A DNA stretch of 50,206 nt from Perkinsus olseni (Eukaryota > Perkinsozoa > Perkinsida), in NCBI GenBank assembly GCA_013115125.1, contig JABANN010000231.1, positions 1 through 50,206 of the forward strand. Reading direction: 5' to 3'. Below, one piece after another: positions 37,152 through 47,321 of this stretch. A program made the translations under genes and the position numbers. Within the stretch, counting starts at the first letter, position 1, and each line of letters opens with the position of its first letter. The notes under the pieces are model-generated. The model ran no database searches. It was not told where the DNA came from and saw nothing but the letters and a program-made list of their open reading frames with translations.

Positions 37152-38615
37152 ATGAGAATAGCCTGTGACTGTAGTTTTTTCACTTCCTCAATCTTTCAAT
37201 GTCTGACACGGACAGTCAACCAGCCTCAGACGCCAAAAAGCAGTTGGGGGGGCGTGAAGCCCAAGGGAAGGGTCCTTCTCGATTTTGACACACCTCCACT
37301 GCCACCAAGAGGTAACGTTCTCACGGGTTGGTCGACTCTGACCAAGTCAATCATCGGTGCCGGCATGCTGAGCTTTGCCGACGCTCAAGCCGTCTGTGGT
37401 TGGTCATTGGGTATCGTCCTTCTTTTCGTATTTGCCGTGTTGTCTTACTTTTCGCTTCATCTGATCAGCAGATGTGCCATGAAGATGCCCGGCAAGAGGC
37501 TGAGTTACAGCACCTTCGCTGTGGCTGCTGGATACCCGAGGATGCCCCTTTTCATCGACACTCTTATGTTCATCCATAATGCGGGTATTGATACCGCCTA
37601 CCTACAGGTCTTTGCTGGCCTTGGTTTGGCCCTCCTCGAAAATTGGTCCCCCGGCTCTACTGAAGGGAACAGGTTCTTGATCAGAGTTGGTCTTATCGGC
37701 CTGATCGTCGTCCTTCTCCTGCCGGTCTGCTTCCTCAAGCAAATCACCAACACCGCGATTACCAATATCATCGGCCTCAGCTGCTTCACGTATGCTATCC
37801 TAGCCGCCGTTATCTACTGCTTCAGTGTGGACGAGCAGCTCGGGGAGCGGTATGTGGGTGTGCCGCCGACGTCTAGCATATGGTCAATCTTGTCGGTCGT
37901 CCCAATCTTCATTTTCGGCTTCTCCTGCCACTTCACGATGCCCCTGGTTGCCGAGGATATGGTCAATCGGGACATGAAAAAGCTGGATACCGCCTCTTTG
38001 CTGGCGGTATCCTTCGTGACCGTCGTCTATCTGGCCGTCATGATAGCGCCGTACTACGCCTTCGGTGATACGGTAGAGTCGAACTTCTACCTCAGCCTAC
38101 CGGTCTCCAACATCGCTATTCATATCGGCTACATAGCTCTGCCATTCGCCGTCCTCACGGCCTTCCCCTTGTTGCTCCTACCAGCTAGGCAATCAATCTC
38201 GAGTGTCATCACCTACTTCTTCCCTCGCCTACAAGATACTCTCAAGCTCCACATCGGGACGACTGTGGCCTTTCTGGTCATCTGTACGGTGTTGGCCATC
38301 ATTTTCGAGGACCTCGGTGCCACCATCCAATTCATTGGTATCATCGGCACCAACTTCCTGGCCTTCGTTATACCATGCTTTGTCTACCTCAACATCTGCT
38401 ATACCCCAGTACCGGATGGAGCGAACCAGGGAGCCTTGGACAGCTCAAACGAGTTGGAGGTCAAAGACGATGATCAGCACGAAAAAACCAGTGTCTTCAC
38501 CAAACTTCGTAAACAATCTCTCGAATGGCACGGAGCATTAGCTCTCTTCATTATCAGTCTCATTTTCTTTCCCCTCTGTCTCACCGGATTAATAAACGAC
38601 CTCGTCAGTGCTTAA
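37152..38615 (+). CDS. Amino acid transporter, AAAP family (SLC38/AVT-like)
   Basis: An 11-helix-type amino acid/auxin permease family carrier in a single exon, 487 codons from the ATG at 37152. The domain starts NVLTGWSTLTKSIIGAGMLS, the family's first helix with the GAG motif. Further helices include LGIVLLFVFAVLSYFSLHLI, RVGLIGLIVVLLLPVCF, IIGLSCFTYAILAAVIYC, IWSILSVVPIFIFGFSCH, LLAVSFVTVVYLAVMIAPYY, IAIHIGYIALPFAVLTAFPL, FIGIIGTNFLAFVIPCFV and ALALFIISLIFFPLCLTGL. The substrate is not evident. The start is doubtful: the residues from 37152 are Cys-rich and unusual, while an ATG at 37199 gives a normal hydrophilic N-terminus (MSDTDSQPASDAKKQL) in another frame that meets the transporter frame at a run of seven G (about 37245). 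The gene lacks introns, unlike its neighbours. AATAAA occurs at about 38677. Confidence 0.92.
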   Translation: MRIACDCSFFTSSIFQCLTRTVNQPQTPKSSWGGVKPKGRVLLDFDTPPLPPRGNVLTGWSTLTKSIIGAGMLSFADAQAVCGWSLGIVLLFVFAVLSYFSLHLISRCAMKMPGKRLSYSTFAVAAGYPRMPLFIDTLMFIHNAGIDTAYLQVFAGLGLALLENWSPGSTEGNRFLIRVGLIGLIVVLLLPVCFLKQITNTAITNIIGLSCFTYAILAAVIYCFSVDEQLGERYVGVPPTSSIWSILSVVPIFIFGFSCHFTMPLVAEDMVNRDMKKLDTASLLAVSFVTVVYLAVMIAPYYAFGDTVESNFYLSLPVSNIAIHIGYIALPFAVLTAFPLLLLPARQSISSVITYFFPRLQDTLKLHIGTTVAFLVICTVLAIIFEDLGATIQFIGIIGTNFLAFVIPCFVYLNICYTPVPDGANQGALDSSNELEVKDDDQHEKTSVFTKLRKQSLEWHGALALFIISLIFFPLCLTGLINDLVSA

Positions 38616-39939
38616 GACCAACGTTGAGACGTTAATACTCAACGTAGTTGCTGGGTATATGCTAACGCTTGAAAGTAAATAAACTTCAAGCCTTATAGTC
38701 TCCTCGCCTTATGTGAGGCAGGCAACATTCTCTGCTGCTCATTCTGCTGCTGTCGGTCATCTCAGTATCATCTGTCTTTCAGAATCACAACTTTCCACAT
38801 CCTGAGTTGTGGGTGTAGTAGCATTGAACTCGTCTTTCATGAAATCAATCGTCGTCCAGACCCTTTCTCGGGCTCACCTAAGGGGGTCGTAATACGGTTT
38901 GGTCAGTCGTTGTTGTCGCGATTCCGATATCACAACCGAAATGGTATTCCGGTCACTTCTGTGGGTTGAGTTCATCACCTGAGTCACAGGCTGGGGTGCA
39001 TGGTTAGTCGATAGAGGGGACGAGCTGGAATGACTGGGAGGACGTCAATCCTCCTCACAGGAGTTGTTCCGAATCGGAGCGGGGCCCGCTCAGCGGGCAG
39101 GCTGATGACGCACCAGCACGATGAATGCAGAAGCAGCTCGATTCTCCCTTACTTTCACCATTCACGTGAGAATCGCACTTGCAACGAACCGAAACAGGCC
39201 ATCGACTGCCCTCATGTGAAGCTTAGTACTCACCGTTGGTACCGTTTATCGAGTAGGTGCGTTCAGTCAGGACGGAGGCATTGGCACGATCCACTTCAGC
39301 TCAATGGTTGAAAGGGTCACCCGAGTGCTGCAGATAATGATCGCACTCATCGAGAGGGATCCATCACCCTACTCAGTCGACCCTCTCCTGCTCACAAGCT
39401 GCCGCAGCGGCGCTGCGCATGGTCAATTACTGCCGACCGCTGAGCCAAGGGAGCCCGGGAGCCACTCCTGTGGAATTAACAATCGGACCAGAAAAACGTT
39501 CTCGATTCTCGCAATCCACAATCGGCATTGACAAGTTGTGGAACAAAAGGACTCTATATTGAAGCGGGATAATCATTCTTATTCTGTGTACAGGGGCTGC
39601 TCTTCAGCTACGCACAAGATAGCTATGATATGGGACAGCTATTGCACAATTGGCAATCGGACGGGACGGTCCGCCACTTTGGCCGAGCTGTGTTCAATAC
39701 ACCTCCAGAGTGTTCTCCGCAAAAATCAAAGCATCGCCAGTGTCGTACTGCTCGCTGGCTGGGCGCTATCTCATCATCTCATCATGAGATTCGTGGATCG
39801 GAAATAAAGTCTTCATCACAATCTCGAAACATCGTGTAACGAACAACAATTATCATCATCAATTCACCTCCTCCGCCCCGAGACTCCTCATCCGTACTGC
39901 TGCCAAACGAGAGGCGATGAAACGCATAAAAATCTCGCC
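38616..39939. other. Intergenic region
   Basis: This spacer lies between the 3' ends of the AAAP gene and the minus-strand hydrolase gene. I see no supported gene. An AATAAA at about 38677 may serve the AAAP transcript. Confidence 0.5.
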
Positions 39940-42900
39940 CTAAAGAAACGCCTTCCGCAAACGACTCAACTGAAATCATTTTCCGGGCGCGCGACAGACC
40001 TTGCCATTTCGGTCCTTGAGTACGTCCATGGCCTTCCCCGGCTGTTCGTGTAATTGTGCCATATCACCTTCCGAGGCCAGCTCGGACTCGATAGACCGGA
40101 CAGAGGAGAAGGAAGGTGCCTGAAAAGGACGTCCACCAGGAATCGAACCGGAAGCGTCGGATGCGCTACCCTATTGAGCCATTCGTGATTTGATAAAACC
40201 GTCATAGCACCCTAGAGGCATTGGAAACTCCCCAGCAATGGAATAGAAATTTGTATCCGATCATCCACCCTCCCCCCTTACCCCGTCCTCACGTCCGCTC
40301 ACTAAAACCACCCTCTGCGGAACCCGCCGTTTCTCCTCTGGGCCTGCACGGCGCATTCGAAAAACTCCCCACTTTCGTCAAAACTCACATCCCAATGGCA
40401 GTTCATCTGGGTTCAACACGAAGAAGCCTGCGAACTCCTTTTCCATCCTCCGACCGATCTCCAAAGCAAGAGTCCCTTCAGAAATCACAATAAATGATGA
40501 ACATGAAACGCTTCGCTCCGCCCTCACCTCCCTGCCCAACACCGAGAAAGGCGATTTCGCTGCTTGTCCAGCCGACTGTGCCAATCAACGTCTCGTTTAT
40601 ATATCCCGACAACTTGCAGAGTGACTCGAGCGACGCCCTCTCCAGGGATTCCTGACGATGAGTATTTTTTTGAGATCGAAAAGTTCCCGAAAGAGTCCAC
40701 GATTTACGGAAATCTCGCGAAGAACCAATATCATCGAGTTAGCTTTTTCCATCCTCTCTGACCTTTCCATCCGTCGATTGTTGAAATAAGATCCGTTTGA
40801 GTAACTCGAACTCAACTTGAATTGAGCTGAAGGATTATAATCGAAAACTCTGCTGTCCGCCCAACGCACGCTGCGCCCTTATCTCCCAGCGGAAGAATAT
40901 GTCCCGAAAATTCCCGAAAATTGCGTACGACCGAATTTTTTTCCTTAATTTCCTCATGCCAACAAAACGGCTATCCCCATTCCGCCTGATCATTACATCT
41001 CTGCGAGTCAATGGTTCTCCACCTCTCGCCCAATCGATGTTGTCGAACCAATAATACCCGATCTCCTCGCCGCCGGCTGGCAGAAGCTCCGACGGAAGAC
41101 GATGCGGTCCTGAGAGGTCGAACCATACACAGCGTGAGATGAAAAGATACGCTCACGAAGTAGTGCCCTCCCACCTTGTAGCACCAGGCAAGCAACTCCT
41201 GGCAGTTGCATTTTTTCGGCCATTTTTCCGAGCGCCGCTTTGCCGTCACCGAAACCGTGCAAGACAATCAAAAGCATCACCGGAGGCTCATCATCTTTAG
41301 GAGCAATGTATGTTACGTCAAATTTCGCTTCTGAAAAATTGAATTCAACAGCTGAGGGAAACTGGAAAATTCTCACCTGGTGGTCGCAATCTGATTGACG
41401 ACGATCGAGCCAGGGAGAAAATCCGGTTTTGTAATGAAATCTGAGAGGAAAAAAATGGAAAATTCGCCCGAATTTGAAGTACTACCTTCAGCGTTCTTTC
41501 CCGGGTAAAATCGTCCAGCAACTGCCTAGCACGACTCAACGTTCTCGTCGCATCTTCTCCATCCTCCGCGACGCCGATTAGAGCAGATATCAGGCGGTAG
41601 ATCTGAGAGAAGGATGATCCCAGTCGCCGAGATTCGCGGGAAATTTGGTATGCTAATCTTATCAATAATTCACCAGAAGTAAGTGATAATAATACCGGGA
41701 AAGACTATTCGCATCGGCTGATGTCCAGCCTACTGTGTCTGCCAGTTGAATTTGCAAGATGCTCAAACGAATGATTCGATCATTTGTCAATCATTCAACA
41801 ACTGCATGCGTGATGCAAATCACTTTTCTCCTCGTATCCAGTTCGTACGATAGAGTCTCACGATGAATCATACCTCAAACGAAAAGCAATCGAAATAAGA
41901 ATCCAGAAAGTGAGCAAGGTCAAATCGATCAACCGTTTCGCAGAAGATATCACCGGAAAACTGTTTCGTGCCGAATCGGGCTGTGGCATACCGTCATAGC
42001 AGCTCGTCAAATTCGACGAATCCATAAATCATTGATGATGAACAATAATGAATTCGTGTTGATCGACGTCCAACCTAAGATTCTCCATCCTTCCACAAGC
42101 AAATACGCAATTACCGTTTTCTCTCGCCTTTCGCCCAGCTTGCCATTCTTGATAAGATCTTCGCAAATCTCAGCCGCCTCGCAAAATCGTTCGAGTGCAA
42201 GAAGACACGCTGCCTGGTTGAGTTTTAATATAACTGAAAAGCTTCACAGGAAAATTGACAAAAAAACACAATTATTTACGGTAGATGCGGCCAAATTTTT
42301 TTTCGGGAAAATTTTCTCCTGGCCGCGAGGGTCGTGCACCGACACCCCGAACTTCGGGGCCCGAACTCTACGCTAGAACTAGCGTCGCAGCTCAAGTAGT
42401 ACGAGCTGCCCCACAGGCAACGGACTGACACAATCGGGCACAGACTAAGAGCGATACGGCACATTCTCATGCCATTCGCGGTCGGTCTTTCGGTGAAAAT
42501 GTCACTCCGGACGACCACCCATACAATACAAGGTTCGAAGTGAGCCCGGTGGGCTTTGGATGTGTCACTCGCCCACAATCCTGAACCAAGCTCAGGGACG
42601 AACCCCTGTTGCACAACATCTTCCCTGCGATAAACCAGCTCACTGGTTCAATACACCAGTAAACCCACGTAAGGCTATCTCAGGAGACCTAGTGCACACC
42701 ATGTTGGAGTAGCTGCTTGTCGTGGCCCCAGCGTACAAGCGTGCTAGGCATGCATGGAGCGCCAGCACGCGAATAAAATTAGGCATACTAGCCCCTGTCT
42801 CAAACAAATTTTAGATTGAGCATTTGCGACGCAGCGGCTAGGTCAACAAGCCCGGTCGCACAGGGAATACGTAGCCTGCGCAGCGTATGTGGCCAACACC

Positions 42901-43559
42901 TACCCCAACAGCCGAGGCAGAGCCCTCGCTGAGGAGTCCTCAGTATCGAACGGATTACAGGGGTCGAAGACGCTGGGCTCAGCATTGGTGCCAAATGCGA
43001 CACCCATGGCATGGACAATGACCCTGATGAGCTCCACGGAGTTAATATCAGTCAAATAATCACATTTCAAATACCCCTGCAACGACCAACCGCAACGTGT
43101 GGAATGGGGTGGTGTGATGCCGCCTAACCACGCGCCCAGAAGCCCTCGATAATTTCTGAATCCACGCCCTCCAGTTCAGCTACATCGCCATCAACTAGGG
43201 GGAAAACTAGTCCACGGAGTTCGCCTTCCTCATGCGCAGCAAGGTGGCCACAAATTCGCCGGTCGAAATGAGATACCCCAACACTCACTCTGGCGAGCAG
43301 CAGTTCAGCCCCTCCTGATACCTCTCGAGCGCCTCTGCGAACTTCCGCTCGGCGTATCTTGAACGAGAAAAAACAAGAAATTCTTCACCGAATCATGATC
43401 ACGAGAAGCGCAAGTCGATGAGACGCTTGAATGTTGCATTCAATAAAATCGCGAAATTTATGCGAAATTTTCCAAAAAATTTTGGCGGGCGGATTTACAT
43501 CTGATTCTTTATTACAGAGCATTCCCCTCATGCTTCAACTTGTCAGCCGAAGTTGACAT
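39940..43559 (-). CDS. TPR and alpha/beta-hydrolase (LYPLA/carboxylesterase-like) protein
   Basis: The likely start is the ATG at 43559: MSTSADKLKHEGNAL|YAERKFAEALERYQEGLNCC (exons 43559-43516 and 43357-43289), a TPR motif. Another TPR-like exon at about 42235-42075 reads NQAACLLALERFCEAAEICE. The middle exon (to 41486) reads TRTLSRARQLLDDFTRE. The hydrolase exons are 41440-41377, 41330-41175, 41109-40997, 40651-40528, 40475-40389, 40343-40282, 40119-40000 and 39969-39940, and they join in phase. They read VTYIAPKDDEPPVMLLIVLH-GFGDGKAALGKMAEKM (HGxGD block), GPHRLPSELLPAGGEE, ETLIGTVGWTSSEIAFLGVG-QGGTLALEIGRRM and RVVLVSGREDG. The nucleophile elbow reads GVGQGG, so Gly stands where Ser is expected. 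That TPR and hydrolase belong to one gene is inference from strand, spacing and lack of a stop between. Phases are unresolved across 42.2-43.3 kb. Confidence 0.65.
40122..40190 (-). repeat. tRNA-like relic in the last long hydrolase intron
   Basis: On the minus strand, CGAATGGCTCAATAGGGTAG (A-box/D-arm-like) is followed by CGCATCCGACGCTTCC and GGTTCGATTCCTGG (B-box/T-arm), then TGGACGTCC and the intron's TTTTCAG. The two halves resemble a tRNA with the anticodon arm missing, and the 5' acceptor strand does not pair, so it is not a working tRNA. The 3' end lies a few bases from the splice acceptor at 40120. Confidence 0.65.
42300..43260 (-). other. Compositionally distinct stretch within the TPR/hydrolase gene
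   Basis: This stretch is GC-richer than the surrounding AT-rich introns and lacks their words. It contains a coding-looking segment (about 43082-42905, after a GCAG and before GTAGG) reading GYLKCDYLTDINSVELIRVI and VHAMGVAFGTNAEPSVFDP, and an upstream segment with DVAELEGVDSEIIEGFW. They may be real exons linking the TPR parts, or part of an inserted or unrelated gene. I could not make the phases fit. Confidence 0.35.
42345..42409. repeat. Chain of three perfect hairpins
   Basis: CCCCGAA/TTCGGGG (42345-42359), ACGCTAG/CTAGCGT (42370-42385) and GCAGCTC/GAGCTGC (42387-42409) follow one another. The design matches the hairpin chains at 35.1 and 36.0 kb. The chain lies at one edge of a roughly 0.9-kb, GC-richer stretch inside the TPR/hydrolase gene. 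Confidence 0.75.
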
Positions 43560-43769
43560 CGTAGTAGTAGACGGCGTTTAGTAAAATTGTGAGTTATCTT
43601 AGCGCGCGCCAATATGATCGATAATAACGTATCCTGAGCTCATCCTTACCGGCCGGCCAATGTGAATCGTTACGAGGGATCTTAGGTTGAGCATGGAAGA
43701 TACGCAATAGGTTGAATATTTCACTAATGGTCCTTTCATCATCCCGTCTCCTGCATCCGTTCAGAGTGT

Positions 43770-44035
43770 CATCAAGATGTCTTCACGTCGCCAAGCCGAT
43801 CTCTCCCGATCCAACGGAGATGATGGGCGTCATCTCCGCAGCCTCTAGGTAAGATCCATTACGAGTTGTGGAAAATTTGGTATTGAATTGGTCGATAGTA
43901 TTAATAAATTTGTGTAAAATGCGGTATGAACCGCTGTGTTCGTCATTGGAGCTTCCCATATACGCCGTGCTGTACATCGCCACGAGGTCAGCACAAAGGG
44001 CGCTTCCGGCTGTCGCGACAATTTCACACAATAAT
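43770..44035 (-). CDS. Possible exon of an unidentified protein
   Basis: A minus-strand frame reads EIVATAGSALCADLVAMYST and AYMGSSNDEHSGSYRILHKF, which looks protein-like, but no start, stop or splice partners could be fixed. It lies between the TPR/hydrolase start and the plus-strand genes, where a divergent promoter would be expected, so it may be spurious. Confidence 0.25.
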
Positions 44036-44608
44036 GGTCTTCGAAAACTATTTGTCTATTATCTCAGAGAACAATCCATTTCTCTCAGATCGTCATTTCA
44101 GTGCCGTTCGGGAACTGAGACAGTCTCGTCTACGGGGCGAAACGCTAAACACATTAACGCCGTTAATGTCGTAAAAAAGTCAATTCTCCTTTTCGAGGAC
44201 GGCCGCTCATCGCCGAATTTTCCGGAAAAAAATCCTCGCATGGCTTAATACTTTTGTAAAACGCGAAAAGCTTCTCTTGAACTTAGAAAAAACTTTTCCC
44301 TACTTCAAGAAAACACCACAGCTGAAAGAAAGTGTCTAAAATTTGTTCTACCCTCTGCGCGAGCGCTAATGTCCGTTCTCAATAAGCTTATCCAAACGCA
44401 TCCCTCTTAGAACGAGATACGTCAGTGGTAGTCCGTCGACTAAGCCGGTTTTCTGGTGCTAATTCGATCGAAGGAATTTGGTTAATCGTCGTTTTTTGAG
44501 TTTTCTGGTGACTGGAGCACCTCATAGATGCGTTCGACTGCATTTAGACATCTTCAAAGTATGTTTTTTTGTGGAATTTTCTAACTTTCTAAAAAAAATC
44601 CCGTTCAG

Positions 44609-47103
44609 ATACGCCCCCGATGAATTACTGCAAGTACTAACCCGAGTTGCTCGTCACGATTCGGCACAGATTTCCGCGTGCAGAGGTACTATAGGATTTG
44701 TGTATCCGAGGTTTGACCCTAGGGTTTTACGGATTCTGAGAAGGTCGTCTCGTTTTCGCGCTGAAATTCGGAAGCGATCTCGCGACATGCATGTGTCAAC
44801 CTTGGATACGACAGATAAAAACATATGTACTAGCCGACCTGGGCTCGGTCTAGACAGGTTTCGAGCGGCTCTCATTTCCAGAGCTTCGCAGATTCTGAAA
44901 CTCCCATGGACGAGCTGCACGTCGAAGTGCCATCTTCTCGAAATTCTCATTTCGAAAATGCCCTGATCGCCGAAATTTCCCGTTTTTTCCATCTTTTCTG
45001 ACAAATACCGCTCTTCAGTCCTCGCCCGAAGATTCGGTCAGTCGGCCGGAGAATATTACCCCACCCAAATCGTCGAAGTCACGAGGCTCTTCCGAAGCAT
45101 CGGGTAGGGCATTCCGCTGCGCAGTCGAAGATTTCCCTTGCCCGGTCATCAAGATACGCGGATGCTTCGGTATGGGCGGCAGTGGCGGGTCGTGCGGATG
45201 ATGTGTTGGGAACAGCGAGCCCGAAGCGGCTGGTGCAATTTTTGGAGGTAAAAACGGAATTTTTCGCAATTTTCTTTTGGAAAAAAGGCGTGAAATTTCC
45301 AGGGAAATCACATTTCGAGATTTTTGTGTAGAAGTTTTCAGCTGCAATTTTTCACTGGGTCGATAGCGTGATGAAAAATTTTATTTTATCGAAAAAAATG
45401 GCGAGTAAATGTTTAATATTTTTCACGTGATTCGTCCTTTTTGTTTTAGTACGTCGGAGATCTCCAGCTGCCTCTCAGAGATCCTTCCATCTGGTCAGTG
45501 GCGAGGCCGAGTATCTTAGGTAGAAGCGAGGAAGATACAGAATAAGTTCCAGCTCTCCGAAGCTCTTTTTTGTCAGCTGTTTTGCCGCACATTCGAGGAG
45601 GGTTGGGAACTGTTATGGAGACTCTGGCTGCTCATGGCTGCAGAGATGAGTATATAATAGATGCCTTGATGGCCCAGGTAGTAGAACAAAAAATCGGCGG
45701 AGCGAAGCAGCGAAATTCGGGATTGGTTTGCCGTCGGGGCGATTGTGTCGAATTAGGTTCGTAGCGTTTTGACATTTTACCAAAATTTACGCAATTCTTA
45801 GGAACTTGAGAATCATTTTATTGGGTCGTGTGTAGCATTGGTGGTATCTTTGGTAGGCCCGAGTACTTTTTAGAGGAGGTGAGCTGTCTCTGAGTATCTT
45901 TGCCAGAGTCGTGGAATCTTATGGCTCACTACGGCCCGAGGCGGATAGTTTTGATAAGAATAGCGAAGTCATTCAAGGTGAGACTTTGAGCTCTTGCGGT
46001 GAATTTGGGTCAAACTTTTCCGAAAAATTGGGATGGGGAATTTTATGGAGGCGTGGTGCTGGGCATTGGGGCCTCGTTTGTAGTCTGCTCATCGTGAACG
46101 CTACTCTGGTTCGAGTTGGCCATGAATAAAGAACCGTAGGGTTTGATGGAGCTGTCACTGAATCTCGAAGTCATGATAGTGATAGTAGAACTTCGAGGGG
46201 GAACAATATAGCTGATGATCGGACAGGTGGCGATGGGGTATGATAGGCCTCGAGGCGACCTCCTTTCTGAGCGTTGCAGCATTCACCAACCTGAAAGGAG
46301 TATTGGGTTGTTGGTTGTATTCTAATATCAGAGCGAAAGTCGGCTTCCTCGAGTTATGAGTTGCATACCAAGAATTTGTGGAGGGGTCGTTACAGAGCGA
46401 AGATTTGAATTTGAGACATCATTGTGTGATGTAAGGACATTATTGGTTGGTTGAGCGTCGTGAAGGGAGTGTGTTTTTTGATGAAATTGAGCATGGTGAG
46501 GAAGCTCGATAGGTCCACTCGAGGACTTTGCGGATTTCAGGATACGTCAGTAGTGAAGAGGATTCGCCGAGCGATTGGTTGGTGTTGGCGGCAGCGGCTG
46601 AGCGCGTTGGAGATGAGGATATGCAGGTTGGTGATGGTCGAGAAAGATACGCGCTGCGCAGCCGGAAGATTTTAGGGATATTGTGATAAGCAGTGTGGGG
46701 GTTTGAGAGGCCGACTCGAGACGACGGCTCATTTAGAGAGAATGGGAATGGTTAAACTGGGTCATACCGCTGCCAAGGTAGGCTCCTACGTGACCTCTTT
46801 TGTATCTTACTCGCTTGAACCTGAGATACTCTGTCTCCGTAGGTGGGCTACCGATCCGATAAGTTCATAGAAGAGTTCGAGAACGTTTTAGAGCACACCA
46901 TCACTGCCGAGCCGAATTACGTAAGAATCAGGTCCCGGGTTCGAATCCCCCCTCGTCCATTTCTCCAGATCCATTCCCGACTGGTCTTTGCGTTCGCCGC
47001 CCTGGCATCCCTCCCGAGTACCGAGGCTGTGGTCTCCATCCTTCTGCAGTCCGAAGCCGTCAGAAAGGCAGTCAACAGCCTGCCGGTGCCTCATCTCCTG
47101 TAG
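44609..47103 (+). CDS. Unidentified multi-exon protein, alpha-helical
   Basis: Splice-bounded plus-strand exons share a helical, Leu/Ala-rich character. 44609-44685 reads YAPDELLQVLTRVARHDSAQ; 45019-45103 reads LARRFGQSAGEYYPTQIVEV. About 45450-45495 and 45557-45678 give SEISSCLSEILP joined to AVLPHIRGGLGTVMETLAAH, then GCRDEYIIDALMAQ. About 45911-45980 reads RVVESYGSLRPEADSFDKNS. The final exons are about 46742-46777 (MGMVKLGHTAAK), 46843-46920 (VGYRSDKFIEEFENVLEHTI) and 46969-47103 (HSRLVFAFAALASLPSTEAV..VPHLL, stop). The short repeat-like helices recall FASTK/RAP or other helical-repeat proteins, but no diagnostic domain is visible. The segments may belong to two genes. The start is unknown. 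Confidence 0.45.
46921..46968 (+). repeat. 48-nt intron made of a tRNA T-arm-like sequence
   Basis: Between the codons for EPNY and IHSRL lies a unit with GTAAGA at one end and TTTCTCCAG at the other. Its body is GGTCCCGGGTTCGAATCCC followed by CCCTCGTCCA, that is, a T-arm and acceptor-like 3' end. The unit is a multiple of three and has no stop, so unspliced RNA would still be translatable. Confidence 0.75.
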
Positions 47104-47321
47104 GCTGCAACGAGTTCGTGGCTCTGAGGGCATCGACAATTATGTTGCTGAGTTGGGGGACTTTCCAGCTGCTTTTCTCCTGTAGATTATCAACAGAAAT
47201 TCGGCAGGGCTAAAGAATTTATGTCGAAAGTTAACATTAATTCATTGGGCTTGCGAAATTTCATATCAGAAAATTTCGTTTTTCTAACGCAACTGGGATT
47301 CCTTCAGGATGATGTTGTTCA

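Noticed and set aside
37152-38615. Interpretation of the AAAP frame as a bacterial transfer
   Set aside because: The helix pattern and motifs match eukaryotic AAAP members. Lack of introns alone is weak evidence for transfer.
44654-45347. Minus-strand frames at 44.7-45.3 kb as genes
   Set aside because: They overlap splice-bounded plus-strand exons that look more protein-like, and their own starts and motifs are not convincing.
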